From DATKQI01 sp035532755 (GTDB lineage: Bacteria > Pseudomonadota > Alphaproteobacteria > Acetobacterales > Acetobacteraceae), in NCBI GenBank assembly GCA_035532755.1, contig DATKQI010000299.1, positions 1 through 13,629 of the forward strand: DNA of 13,629 bases, written 5' to 3'. Each line of letters opens with the position of its first letter. Position 1 is the stretch's first letter. The translations under genes and the position numbers were made by a program. Shown here piece by piece: positions 6,715-13,629 of the stretch. Below the pieces are notes generated by a model, which worked only from the letters and a program-made list of their open reading frames with translations, did not search any database and had not been told where the DNA came from.

Positions 6715-7962
6715 GTGAACGCAACCCCCGATCCCACCCGCGAGGCCGCCTTCCATCTTCTTTCCGCCGTGCTCGACCGCCGCCAGGCGCTGGAGGCCGC
6801 GCTCGATTCGCTGCCCACCATGGCGCCGCGCGACCGGGCGGCAGGCCATCGGCTCGCGGCCGCGGCCTTGCGCCGGCTCGGCTCGCTCGACGCGGTGCTC
6901 GAACCCCTGCTGGAGAAGGCACCGCCCGCGCCGGTGCGCCACGTGCTGCGGATCGGCGCGGCCGGGCTGCTGCTGCTGGAGGCCCCGGCGCATGTGGCCG
7001 TCGGCACCGCCGTCTCGCTCGCCCGCACCCGCGGGCTGCCGCGTTTCGCCGGGCTGGTGAACGCGGTGCTGCGCCGGGTGGCGGAGGCCGGCCAGACGGC
7101 GCTGAACGGGCTGGACGCACCGCGGCTCGACACGCCGCCCTGGCTGTGGTCGGCCTGGGGCCGCGAGGCGCGGCCGATCGCCGAGGCGCACCAGCACGAA
7201 GCCCCGCTCGATCTCACGCTCGCCCCGGGCGCCACGGCGCCGGCGGAAGGCATGGTGCTGCCCACGGGGTCTGTGCGGATGCCGGCCGGCACGCGCGTCA
7301 CCGCCATTCCCGGCTTCGAGCAGGGCGCGTTCTGGGTGCAGGACGCGGCCGCCGCGCTGCCGGCCCGCCTGCTGGCCCCGGCCGCCGGGGAGGCGGTGGC
7401 CGATCTGTGCGCGGCCCCGGGAGGCAAGACCGCGCAGCTCGCCGCCGCCGGGGCGAGGGTGATCGCGGTCGATCGCAGCGAGCAGCGCCTCGCGCGTGTG
7501 CGGGAGAACCTCGCCCGCCTCGGCCTGCATGCCGAGATGGTGGCAGCCGATGCCGAGACCTGGGCGCCGCCGGCCCGCTTCGCCGCCGTGCTGCTGGATG
7601 CGCCCTGCAGCGCGACCGGCACCATCCGCCGCCACCCGGACGTGCCCCGTCTGAAACGCCCACAGGACATCCCGGCGCTGGCCGCGCAGCAGGACCGGCT
7701 GCTGGATGCCGCCGCCGCCCTGCTCGCGCCCGGCGGGCGGCTGGTCTATGCGGTGTGCTCGCTGCAGCCGGAGGAGGGCATGGCGCGTGTCGCCGCCGCG
7801 CTGACCCGGCTCGATCTGGCGCTGGACCCGGTCCGACGCGAAGAACTGCCCGGTTTGCCGGAAGCGATCACGCCGGAGGGCTGCCTGCGCACCCATCCCG
7901 GCCTGTGGCCGGAGCGGGGCGGAATGGACGGGTTCTTCGCCGCCCGGATGCGGCGGCGATGA
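6715..7962 (+). CDS. rsmB: 16S rRNA (cytosine-967-C5)-methyltransferase RsmB
   Basis: SAM-dependent methyltransferase of the NOL1/NOP2/Sun family that acts on small-subunit rRNA. Seen: 415 residues, against 429 in E. coli. An N-terminal NusB-like helical domain (about 5-125, starting DPTREAAFHLLSAVL, with LVNAVLRRV at 114-122) is followed by the Rossmann methyltransferase domain. SAM motif I is DLCAAPGGKTAQLA (230-243). Motif II acid is VDRSEQRL. Motif IV is DAPCSATGTIRRHPDV with Cys298. Motif VI is VYAVCSLQPEEG with Cys348, the likely nucleophile. The C-terminus GGMDGFFAARMRRR is standard. I chose GTG 6715 because it places DPTR at the family position. GTG 6661 in the same frame would add 18 residues. 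Neither has a clear ribosome binding site. It begins the plus-strand run rsmB-rpe-heparinase-GT4-purH. Confidence 0.95.
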   Translation: MNATPDPTREAAFHLLSAVLDRRQALEAALDSLPTMAPRDRAAGHRLAAAALRRLGSLDAVLEPLLEKAPPAPVRHVLRIGAAGLLLLEAPAHVAVGTAVSLARTRGLPRFAGLVNAVLRRVAEAGQTALNGLDAPRLDTPPWLWSAWGREARPIAEAHQHEAPLDLTLAPGATAPAEGMVLPTGSVRMPAGTRVTAIPGFEQGAFWVQDAAAALPARLLAPAAGEAVADLCAAPGGKTAQLAAAGARVIAVDRSEQRLARVRENLARLGLHAEMVAADAETWAPPARFAAVLLDAPCSATGTIRRHPDVPRLKRPQDIPALAAQQDRLLDAAAALLAPGGRLVYAVCSLQPEEGMARVAAALTRLDLALDPVRREELPGLPEAITPEGCLRTHPGLWPERGGMDGFFAARMRRR

Positions 7963-7970
7963 GGCGCGGC

Positions 7971-7999
7971 TTGTGCTGGGGGGAGTCGGCTGTCTAGAA
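7971..7999 (+). promoter_or_regulatory. Weak candidate promoter of rpe
   Basis: TTGTGC (7971-7976), 17 nt, then CTAGAA (7994-7999) in the 44-nt gap between rsmB and rpe. If used, transcription would start at or next to the rpe ATG (8007), giving a leaderless or nearly leaderless message. That fits the lack of a ribosome binding site there. The -10 match is poor. Confidence 0.22.
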
Positions 8000-8006
8000 C
8001 CACCGG

Positions 8007-8678
8007 ATGCTTGGATCAGATCGCCCCGGAATCACCATCGCCCCCAGCCTGCTTTCCGCCGATTTCGCCCGGCTGCGCGACGAGGTGGCGGCGGTGGAGA
8101 AAGCCGGCGCGGATTGGCTGCATCTGGACGTGATGGACGGGCATTTCGTGCCGAACATCACCTTCGGCCCGATGCTGCTGCGCGCGCTGCGCCCGCATAC
8201 GAAGCTGAAGTTCGACGTGCACCTGATGATCGCGCCGGCCGATCCCTACCTTGCCGCCTTCGCCGAGGCCGGGGCCGACCACATCAGCCTGCACCCCGAG
8301 GCCGGGCCGCATCTGCACCGTTCGTTGCAGACGATCCGGGGGCTGGGCAGGCAGGCCGGCGTGGTGCTCAACCCCGCAACCCCCATCGAGGCCATGGCGT
8401 GGGCGCTCGATCTGGTGGATATCGTGCTGGTGATGACCGTCAACCCGGGTTTCGGGGGGCAGAGCTTCCTGTCTTCCCAGCTCCCCAAGATCGCCGCCCT
8501 GCGCCAGATGATCGACGGCGCCGGCCATCCCGTCGCGCTCGCGGTGGACGGCGGCATCACGCCGCAGACCGCCGCTCTGGTGCGCGCGGCCGGGGCCGAT
8601 ACCCTGATCGCCGGCACCGCCGTGTTCGGTGCGCCCGACTACGCGGCGGCCATCGCCGCCCTGCGGGCGGCGGCATGA
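8007..8678 (+). CDS. rpe: Ribulose-phosphate 3-epimerase
   Basis: Interconverts D-ribulose 5-phosphate and D-xylulose 5-phosphate in the pentose phosphate pathway; a cytoplasmic, metal-dependent TIM barrel. Seen: 223 residues, full length. IAPSLLSADF opens strand 1. WLHLDVMDGHFVPNITFGP holds metal ligand His39 and acid Asp41. FDVHLMI holds His72. VMTVNPGFGGQSF (142-154) is the phosphate-binding loop. LAVDGGI holds the second acid Asp181. AGADTLIAGTAVFG completes the phosphate site. All expected catalytic residues are present. It starts 44 nt after rsmB, and its TGA overlaps the ATG of the heparinase-like gene (ATGA at 8675-8678), so the two are translationally coupled. It supplies pentose phosphates, the precursor of the PRPP used upstream of purH. 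Confidence 0.97.
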   Translation: MLGSDRPGITIAPSLLSADFARLRDEVAAVEKAGADWLHLDVMDGHFVPNITFGPMLLRALRPHTKLKFDVHLMIAPADPYLAAFAEAGADHISLHPEAGPHLHRSLQTIRGLGRQAGVVLNPATPIEAMAWALDLVDIVLVMTVNPGFGGQSFLSSQLPKIAALRQMIDGAGHPVALAVDGGITPQTAALVRAAGADTLIAGTAVFGAPDYAAAIAALRAAA

Positions 8679-10276
8679 GCGGCATGGACCCGCGCCGCTG
8701 GCTGCGCGATGCGCGCCTCGCCATGGCCCGCCTGCCCAGCCTGCGCATGGGCCGCGTGCCGGATGCGCCCACCCTGCCGGTGCGCGACCCCTGGCCCGGC
8801 GATCCGGCGCGCGGGGCACAACTGCTGAAGGGCGAGCTGGAGGTGGGCGGGGCGATCCGGCCGCTGCTTCCCGGCGGCTGGGGCGATCCGGCCGGCTCGC
8901 CGGCGCTGCGCGCCGCCGCGCACGGCTTCGCCTGGCTGCGCGATCTGCGCGCCCTGGGTACCGATGCCGCCCGGCTGCGCGCCCGCGCTTTGGTGTCCGA
9001 CTGGATGGCCGCACCCCTGGCCGAACCGCTCGCCGTCCGCCCCGACGTGGCCGGCGCGCGCATCGCCGCCTGGCTCGGCCATTACGATTTCTTCGCCGCC
9101 AGCGCCGATGACGCATTCCGCCAGCGGCTGATGGCCCGGCTGGTCGCCGATGCGCGCAGCCTCTCCGCCGCGCTGCCGGCGGAGCAGATCGACGCCCGCG
9201 CGCTGACCGCGTTGAAGGGGCTCATCGCCGCCTCCGTGGCACTGCCGGAGCACGGCGCCTTCCTCGCCCGCGCGCTGCGCTTCCTGCCGCAGGAGATCAG
9301 CCGGCAGGTGCTGCCCGACGGCAGCCATATCGAGCGCAGCCCGGCCGCGCATCTCGCCGCGTTGCAGGATCTGGCGGAAATCCGCGCCCTGCTGCAAGCC
9401 GCCCAGGCGCCGCCGCCGGCGGCACTTGCCACCGCGATCGAGCGAATGGCCCCCGCGCTGCGCATGCTGCGCCACGGCGATGGCGGCCTTGCGCTGTTCA
9501 ATGGCAGCAAGGAAGAGGCCTCCAACCTCATCGACCTCGTGCTGACCCAGGCCGGACGCGGCGGGCGCGCGCCCGCCGGACTGGCCGATGGCGGATACCA
9601 GCGGCTGCAGGCCGGACGCACCGTGCTGCTCATCGATTGCGGCGCCCCGCCCCCGCACGGGCTGGACCGGCTGGCCCATGCCGGCACGCTGTCGATCGAG
9701 CTGTCCGTCGGGCGCGACCGGCTGGTGGTGAATTGCGGCGCCTCTCCGGCATCCGGGGCGGAATGGCGGGATGCGACGCGCGCCACCGCCGCGCACTCCA
9801 CGCTGGTGATCGCCGACGTGAACTCCTCCGAGCTGCGGCAGGAGGGGCTCGGCCGCCGGCCGGAACGGGTGGAGATGCAGCGCCAGGAGGCGAACGGCGC
9901 GCACTGGCTGGAAGCCAGCCACGACGGCTGGAAAAAGCCGTTCGGCGCCATCCACCGCCGCCGCCTCTACCTCGCCGAAAGCGGGGAGGACGTGCGCGGG
10001 GAGGATGCGGTGGAAGCCGCCACGCCGCAGCCCTACACCCTGCGCTTCCACCTGCACCCGAACGTGACCGCCAGCCTGCAGCAGGACGGCGAGGCCGCGC
10101 TGCTCCGCCTGCCCTCCGGCAGCGGCTGGCGGCTGCGGGCCGACGGCGCGAAGATCGCGCTGGAAGAAAGCATCTACCTCGGCGGCCCCGAACCTCGCCG
10201 CAGCGAGCAGGTCGTGCTCACCAACCTCGCCGACGGCCCGCAACAGGTGAAATGGGCGATCACCAAGGTGGGGTGA
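8675..10276 (+). CDS. Heparinase II/III-family protein
   Basis: Member of the heparinase II/III-like family (Pfam PF07940 type), related to polysaccharide lyases that cleave uronic-acid-containing glycans. Seen: 533 residues from ATG 8675. An N-terminal alpha-helical half (about 75-290) has PDVAGARIAAWLGHYDFF and LPQEISRQVLPDGSHIERSP. A C-terminal beta-rich half (about 305-530) has HAGTLSIELSVGRDRLVVNCG-type and ATAAHSTLVI motifs (His335 and His374 among likely conserved residues). No signal peptide or membrane segment is seen, unlike classical secreted lyases, so a cytoplasmic or unusually exported role is likely. Its ATG overlaps the rpe stop, and ATG 8684 is an alternative start. It lies 16 nt before the glycosyltransferase. 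A heparinase-like gene close upstream of purH is common in alphaproteobacteria; its substrate is unproven there (family memory). Confidence 0.9.
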   Translation: MSGMDPRRWLRDARLAMARLPSLRMGRVPDAPTLPVRDPWPGDPARGAQLLKGELEVGGAIRPLLPGGWGDPAGSPALRAAAHGFAWLRDLRALGTDAARLRARALVSDWMAAPLAEPLAVRPDVAGARIAAWLGHYDFFAASADDAFRQRLMARLVADARSLSAALPAEQIDARALTALKGLIAASVALPEHGAFLARALRFLPQEISRQVLPDGSHIERSPAAHLAALQDLAEIRALLQAAQAPPPAALATAIERMAPALRMLRHGDGGLALFNGSKEEASNLIDLVLTQAGRGGRAPAGLADGGYQRLQAGRTVLLIDCGAPPPHGLDRLAHAGTLSIELSVGRDRLVVNCGASPASGAEWRDATRATAAHSTLVIADVNSSELRQEGLGRRPERVEMQRQEANGAHWLEASHDGWKKPFGAIHRRRLYLAESGEDVRGEDAVEAATPQPYTLRFHLHPNVTASLQQDGEAALLRLPSGSGWRLRADGAKIALEESIYLGGPEPRRSEQVVLTNLADGPQQVKWAITKVG

Positions 10277-10292
10277 AAGCCTCCCCTTCACC

Positions 10293-11435
10293 GTGAAGAT
10301 CATCGAGGTCACCAATGTGGACTTCGCGATGCGGCACTTCCTGCTGCCGCTGATGCGGGGTGCGCGGGCGCGGGGGCATGAGGTGGTGGGGGTCTGCGCC
10401 GAGGGGCCGCTGCTGGCCGCGGTGCGGGGCGAGGGGTTCCGGGTGGAAGGGCTGCCGTTCGCGCGGTCTGCCTCGGTGCGGGCGCAGTGGCGGGCGTTCC
10501 GGGCGCTGGTCGCGTTCCTGCGGGCCGAGAAGCCGGATCTGGTGCATGGGCACATGCCGATCAGCGGCTTCCTGGCCCGGGTGGCGGCGCGGGCGGCGGG
10601 GGTGCCGCGCGTGGCCTATACCTGCCACGGATTCCTGTTCAATCAGCCCGGATCGTGGCCGCGGCGGGCGGCGTCGTTCGCGATGGAGTGGGCGGCGGGG
10701 AAGATCACCGACGTGTTCCTGACCGTCTCGGCCGAGGAGGCGGCGATGGCGCAGCGGCTGTGGATTTCACGCCGGGCCGTGGCGGTGGGCAACGGGCGCG
10801 ATCCGGCGGTCTTCCGCCCCGATCCGGCGGCGCGGGCGCGCATCCGGGCGGCGCTGGGCGTGCCGGATGATCGGGTGGTCGTGGTGATCGTCTCCCGCCT
10901 CGTCCGCCACAAGGGCCATCCCGAACTGCTGGCGGCAATGGCGGATGTGCCGGCGGAGGTATGGGTGGTGGGCTCCCGCCTGCCATCGGATCACGGAGCG
11001 GAACTGGGGGCGGCATTCGCCGGATGCGGGCTCGGGGACCGGCTGCGGCTTCTCGGCTATCGGGAGGATACGGCCGCGGTGCTGACGGCGGCGGATATCT
11101 TCGCGCTGCCGAGCCATTTCGAGGGGCTGCCGATGTCGGTGATCGAGGCGATGCTGACGGCGCTGCCGGTGGTGGCGACGGATATTTCCGGTCCGCGCGA
11201 ACAGGTGGTGGGCGGGCTGACCGGCCTGCTGGTGCCGGCGCGCACAGTCGCGCCCCTGGCTGCGGCGCTGCGGCGCCTGGCCGGCGATGCGGCGCTGCGC
11301 GCGGCGATGGGTGCTGCGGGCCGGGCGCGGGCGCTCGATCTGTACGACGAGGCGCGGGTGGTGGCGCGCACCCTGGACCTGCTGGGCGTGGCGGACTATG
11401 CCGCGCCGCAGCAGCCGCAAGCGAGTGTGCCATGA
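10293..11435 (+). CDS. GT4-family glycosyltransferase
   Basis: Retaining glycosyltransferase of the GT-B fold, probably adding a sugar from a nucleotide-sugar donor to a lipid-linked or cell-surface glycan. Seen: 380 residues. The N-terminal domain has FLLPLMRGARARGHEV (17-32, Gly-rich acceptor side), LVHGHMPISGFLAR and YTCHGFLF. The C-terminal donor domain has VVIVSRLVRHKGHPELLAAM (Arg202, Lys207) and the EX7E motif FEGLPMSVIEAM (Glu277, Glu285), then VVATDISGPREQV and GLLVPA. No membrane helix. The start is GTG 10293, 16 nt after the heparinase stop, and no good ribosome binding site is visible. Its TGA overlaps the purH ATG (ATGA, 11432-11435). Codons lean to GCG, CGG and GGG where the preceding gene favours GCC, CGC and GGC. 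Closest in style to capsule or exopolysaccharide transferases; the exact sugar is unknown. Confidence 0.92.
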   Translation: MKIIEVTNVDFAMRHFLLPLMRGARARGHEVVGVCAEGPLLAAVRGEGFRVEGLPFARSASVRAQWRAFRALVAFLRAEKPDLVHGHMPISGFLARVAARAAGVPRVAYTCHGFLFNQPGSWPRRAASFAMEWAAGKITDVFLTVSAEEAAMAQRLWISRRAVAVGNGRDPAVFRPDPAARARIRAALGVPDDRVVVVIVSRLVRHKGHPELLAAMADVPAEVWVVGSRLPSDHGAELGAAFAGCGLGDRLRLLGYREDTAAVLTAADIFALPSHFEGLPMSVIEAMLTALPVVATDISGPREQVVGGLTGLLVPARTVAPLAAALRRLAGDAALRAAMGAAGRARALDLYDEARVVARTLDLLGVADYAAPQQPQASVP

Positions 11436-13000
11436 CCGACATCGTCCCGATCCGCCGCGCCCTGATCTCCGTCTCCGACAAGGCGGGGCTGGTGCCGTTC
11501 GCCACGGCGCTGGCCGCGCGCGGCGTGGAAATCCTCTCCACCGGCGGTTCGGCGGCGGCGCTGCGGGCGGCGGGCGTGCCGGTGGTCGAGGTGTCGGCGC
11601 ATACCGGCTTCCCCGAAATCCTGGACGGGCGGGTGAAGACGCTGGTGCCGCAGATCCACGGCGGCATCCTGGGGCGGCGGGACGATCCGGCGCATCTGGC
11701 GCAAATGGAGGCGCACGGCATCGCGCCGATCGACCTCGTGGCGGTGAATCTCTACCCGTTCGAGGCGACGGTGGCCAAGGGCGCGGATTTCGCGACCTGC
11801 GTGGAGAATATCGACATCGGCGGCCCGGCGCTGATCCGCGCGGCTGCGAAGAACCACGATTTCGTCGCGGTGCTGACCGATCCGGCCCAGTACGCCGCGG
11901 TGCTGGCGGAGATCGAGGCGGAGGGCGGCACGCGACAGGCGACACGGCGTGCGCTGGCCGGCACGGCGTATGCGCGCACCGCGGCCTATGACGCGGCGAT
12001 CGGCGGATGGTTCGCCGGGGCCGAGGCGCTTCCCGAACGGCTCGCCATCGCGGGCACCCGCCGGCAGACGCTGCGCTACGGCGAGAACCCGCATCAGGCG
12101 GCGGCGTTCTACGCCACCGGCCATCGTCCGGGGGTGGCGACCGCGGTGCAGGCGCAGGGCAAGGAGCTGTCCTACAACAACCTCAACGACACCGATGCGG
12201 CGTTCGAGTGTGTGGCCGAGTTCGATGCGCCCGCCGTGGTGATCGTGAAGCACGCGAACCCCTGCGGCGTGGCCATGGCCGCAACTCTCGCCGACGCATG
12301 GAACCTGGCGCTGCGCTGCGATCCGGTGAGCGCGTTCGGTGGCATCGTCGCGGTCAACCGCGGGCTCGACGCGGCGGCGGCGGAGAGGATCGCGGCGATC
12401 TTCACCGAGGTGATCGTCGCCCCCGACGCGTCGGACGCGGCGAAGGCGGTGCTTGCACGCAAGAAGAACCTGCGCCTGCTGCTGACCGGCGGGCTGCCGG
12501 ACCCGGCTACGCCGGGGCTGACCTTCCGTTCGGTATCGGGCGGGTTCCTCGCACAGACCCGCGATGCCGGGCGGGTGGCGGCGGAGGCGCTGAAGGTGGT
12601 GACGCGGCGCGCGCCCACCGCGGCGGAGCTGGCGGACCTGATCTTCGCCTTCCGCGTGTGCAAGCACGTGAAATCCAACGCCATCGTCTATGCGAAGGGC
12701 GGGGCGACGGTCGGGATCGGCGCGGGGCAGATGAGCCGGGTGGATTCCGCACGGATCGCGGCGTGGAAAAGTGCCGATGCAGCGAAAGCGGCCGGGCTCG
12801 ATGCCCCGCTCGCACAAGGCTCCGTCGCCGCCTCGGACGCGTTCTTCCCCTTCGCCGACGGGCTGGAGGCGATCGTGGCGGCGGGCGCGACGGCGGTGAT
12901 CCAGCCCGGCGGTTCGATGCGGGATGCCGAGGTGATCGCCGCGGCGGACAAGGCGGGCATCGCCATGGTGCTGACCGGGATGCGCCATTTCCGGCATTGA
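11432..13000 (+). CDS. purH: Bifunctional AICAR formyltransferase / IMP cyclohydrolase
   Basis: Carries out the last two steps of de novo purine synthesis: formylation of AICAR with 10-formyl-THF, then cyclisation to IMP. Seen: 522 residues, full length. The N-terminal MGS-like cyclohydrolase domain (about 1-145) has ISVSDKAGL, LSTGG, HTGFPEILDGRVKTL, IHGGIL, VNLYPFE and ENIDIGGPALIRAAAKN. The C-terminal formyltransferase domain has LRYGENPHQAA, ELSYNNLNDTDAA, VIVKHANPCG with Lys273/His274, DPVSAFGGIVAVN, KHVKSNAIVYAK, GIGAGQMSRVDS, ASDAFFPFADG and AVIQPGGSMRD. The ATG overlaps the glycosyltransferase stop (ATGA), implying coupled translation. It is the last gene of the plus-strand run and the last with the window's usual high-GC composition. 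Confidence 0.98.
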   Translation: MTDIVPIRRALISVSDKAGLVPFATALAARGVEILSTGGSAAALRAAGVPVVEVSAHTGFPEILDGRVKTLVPQIHGGILGRRDDPAHLAQMEAHGIAPIDLVAVNLYPFEATVAKGADFATCVENIDIGGPALIRAAAKNHDFVAVLTDPAQYAAVLAEIEAEGGTRQATRRALAGTAYARTAAYDAAIGGWFAGAEALPERLAIAGTRRQTLRYGENPHQAAAFYATGHRPGVATAVQAQGKELSYNNLNDTDAAFECVAEFDAPAVVIVKHANPCGVAMAATLADAWNLALRCDPVSAFGGIVAVNRGLDAAAAERIAAIFTEVIVAPDASDAAKAVLARKKNLRLLLTGGLPDPATPGLTFRSVSGGFLAQTRDAGRVAAEALKVVTRRAPTAAELADLIFAFRVCKHVKSNAIVYAKGGATVGIGAGQMSRVDSARIAAWKSADAAKAAGLDAPLAQGSVAASDAFFPFADGLEAIVAAGATAVIQPGGSMRDAEVIAAADKAGIAMVLTGMRHFRH

Positions 13001-13124
13001 ACCGACCGGCCTAGTGGATGAAATCTGACGGTTGGTACCCTGCTGTAGGTCGGCTCGTGGTGGAGAGCGGCCTCTCGGTTCCTAGGCGCGGCGCGTCTCT
13101 TTTGGCTACGCTTGCGACGAACAC

Positions 13125-13129
13125 AAGGA
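13125..13129 (+). promoter_or_regulatory. Ribosome binding site of the second MurA-like gene
   Basis: AAGGA with 10 nt to the ATG at 13140. It is one of the clearer ribosome binding sites in the window. Its presence argues that the Asp-type murA copy is translated independently and is not a decayed remnant. Confidence 0.6.
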
Positions 13130-13139
13130 ACGCCATCCT

Positions 13140-13629
13140 ATGCACAACACGTCCGATCTATCTCTGCTTGCGGCCTCTCCCTGGTGGCGTCCCAATCCCG
13201 GCACCAGCCTCGTAATCCAGGGCGGACGCCCACTCGTCGGCACCTATCCGATCAGCGGCGCCAAGAACTCAGTGCTGCCGCTGATGGTCTCGGCCCTGCT
13301 CACTCCACACCTGGTGACCCTGCACAATGTACCGGCGAGTCTAGACGTTGCGGTGTTGTCGAACTTGCTGCACAGCCTTGGTGTGGGTCTAAACTGGTCC
13401 ACCGGTCGCGTGGGTCTCTCGCTGACGCTGTGCGCCGACCATTTGCATCCGGCGCGGATCGACGGTGGTCTCGTGAGCAGGATGCGTGCGTCTGTCCTGC
13501 TGCTGGGCGCGCTGTTGGCCCGATGCGGGGAGGCCTGCCTGCCGATGCCGGGCGGAGACGCCATCGGCCTACGCGGTATCGACTTCCACGTCGCGGGCCT
13601 GCGCGCCATGGGGGCCGAGGTAGACCTCG
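13140..13629 (+). CDS. Second, diverged MurA-like enolpyruvyl transferase with Asp in place of catalytic Cys (partial, 3' end outside)
   Basis: Seen: 163 codons open from ATG 13140 to the window edge. A 23-residue N-terminal extension (MHNTSDLSLLAASPWWRPNP...) precedes the MurA start LVIQGGRPLVGTYPISG. Active-site Lys42 lies in GAKNSVLPLM (E. coli Lys22). Arg116 lies in SRMRASVLLLGALLAR (E. coli Arg91). The flexible loop reads LPMPGGDAIGLRGIDFHV, with Asp140 where E. coli has Cys115, and Arg145 for Arg120. RPVD is changed to RGID. Family knowledge: Asp at this site occurs naturally in M. tuberculosis and Chlamydia MurA, keeps activity, and blocks fosfomycin alkylation. GC is about 55-63% in sampled lines, with TTG, CTA and GTA codons rare elsewhere here, suggesting transfer. 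It could be a back-up or resistance MurA, or a MurA-derived enzyme of a biosynthetic cluster (as NikO-type proteins are). Which one cannot be decided without the rest of the gene. Confidence 0.92.
   Translation, partial: MHNTSDLSLLAASPWWRPNPGTSLVIQGGRPLVGTYPISGAKNSVLPLMVSALLTPHLVTLHNVPASLDVAVLSNLLHSLGVGLNWSTGRVGLSLTLCADHLHPARIDGGLVSRMRASVLLLGALLARCGEACLPMPGGDAIGLRGIDFHVAGLRAMGAEVDL

Noticed and set aside
8639..10555. 638-codon minus-strand open frame opposite the heparinase-like gene.
   Set aside because: Compositionally biased antisense shadow; the plus strand has a full family-length protein with coupled start.
11396..12997. 533-codon minus-strand open frame opposite purH.
   Set aside because: Antisense to a complete PurH with all expected motifs; the translation resembles no protein family.
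13002..13053. CCGACC (13002-13007) and GGTCGG (13048-13053) as inverted ends of an element.
   Set aside because: Six bases 40 nt apart is within chance for this composition, and there is no transposase or target duplication.
13063..13076. Short inverted repeat GAGAG/CTCTC with a 4-nt loop, as a purH terminator.
   Set aside because: Only five base pairs and no T-run after it; too weak to call.
13018..13215. 65-codon plus-strand frame between purH and the second MurA-like gene.
   Set aside because: No ribosome binding site, no recognisable motif, and it overlaps the start of the MurA-like gene in another frame.

Overview
This window looks like chromosomal DNA from a high-GC alphaproteobacterium, most probably of the Acetobacteraceae/Rhodospirillales type. 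That is inferred from the very high GC (a sampled purH line is about 73%), the tRNA-Thr with an encoded CCA, the flavour of the Dcd, PAP2 and UppP proteins, and the placement of a heparinase-II/III-like gene upstream of purH. Species cannot be fixed by eye.

Left part, minus strand (1-2876). A 58-codon basic protein gene, dcd (dCTP deaminase), murA (UDP-GlcNAc enolpyruvyl transferase) and the 5' part of a hydrogenase-4 subunit-B-like proton-translocating membrane protein (hyfB, running off the left edge) follow one another. dcd and murA are separated by 4 nt. A strong hairpin lies between murA and hyfB. The hyfB reading frame has no canonical start in the expected place.

Middle (2921-6608). 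A tRNA-Thr(GGT) gene with a plausible promoter lies on the plus strand. Convergent to it is a tight minus-strand run uppP - MFS transporter - SGNH/GDSL hydrolase - PAP2 phosphatase. It pairs two unrelated types of lipid-phosphate phosphatase, with an exported hydrolase and a transporter between them, so an envelope or lipid-carrier role is likely. The PAP2 stop codon lies inside the tRNA gene on the opposite strand.

Right part, plus strand (6715-13000). rsmB (16S rRNA m5C967 methyltransferase), rpe (ribulose-phosphate 3-epimerase), a heparinase-II/III-family gene, a GT4 glycosyltransferase and purH follow in one direction. Two of the junctions are ATGA overlaps, so this reads as an operon of housekeeping genes with two polysaccharide-type genes embedded.

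Right edge (13001-13629). GC drops to about 55-63% in sampled lines and codon choice changes. A second, diverged MurA-like gene begins at 13140 with its own ribosome binding site and runs off the window. It keeps the active-site Lys and Arg residues, but has Asp where the usual catalytic, fosfomycin-reactive Cys sits. The window therefore carries two enolpyruvyl transferases of different lineage: an ordinary Cys-type murA on the minus strand and an apparently acquired Asp-type copy on the plus strand. This is the most notable point of the window.

No CRISPR array, insertion sequence, rRNA or complete mobile element was seen. No stretch over 300 bases lacks a gene.
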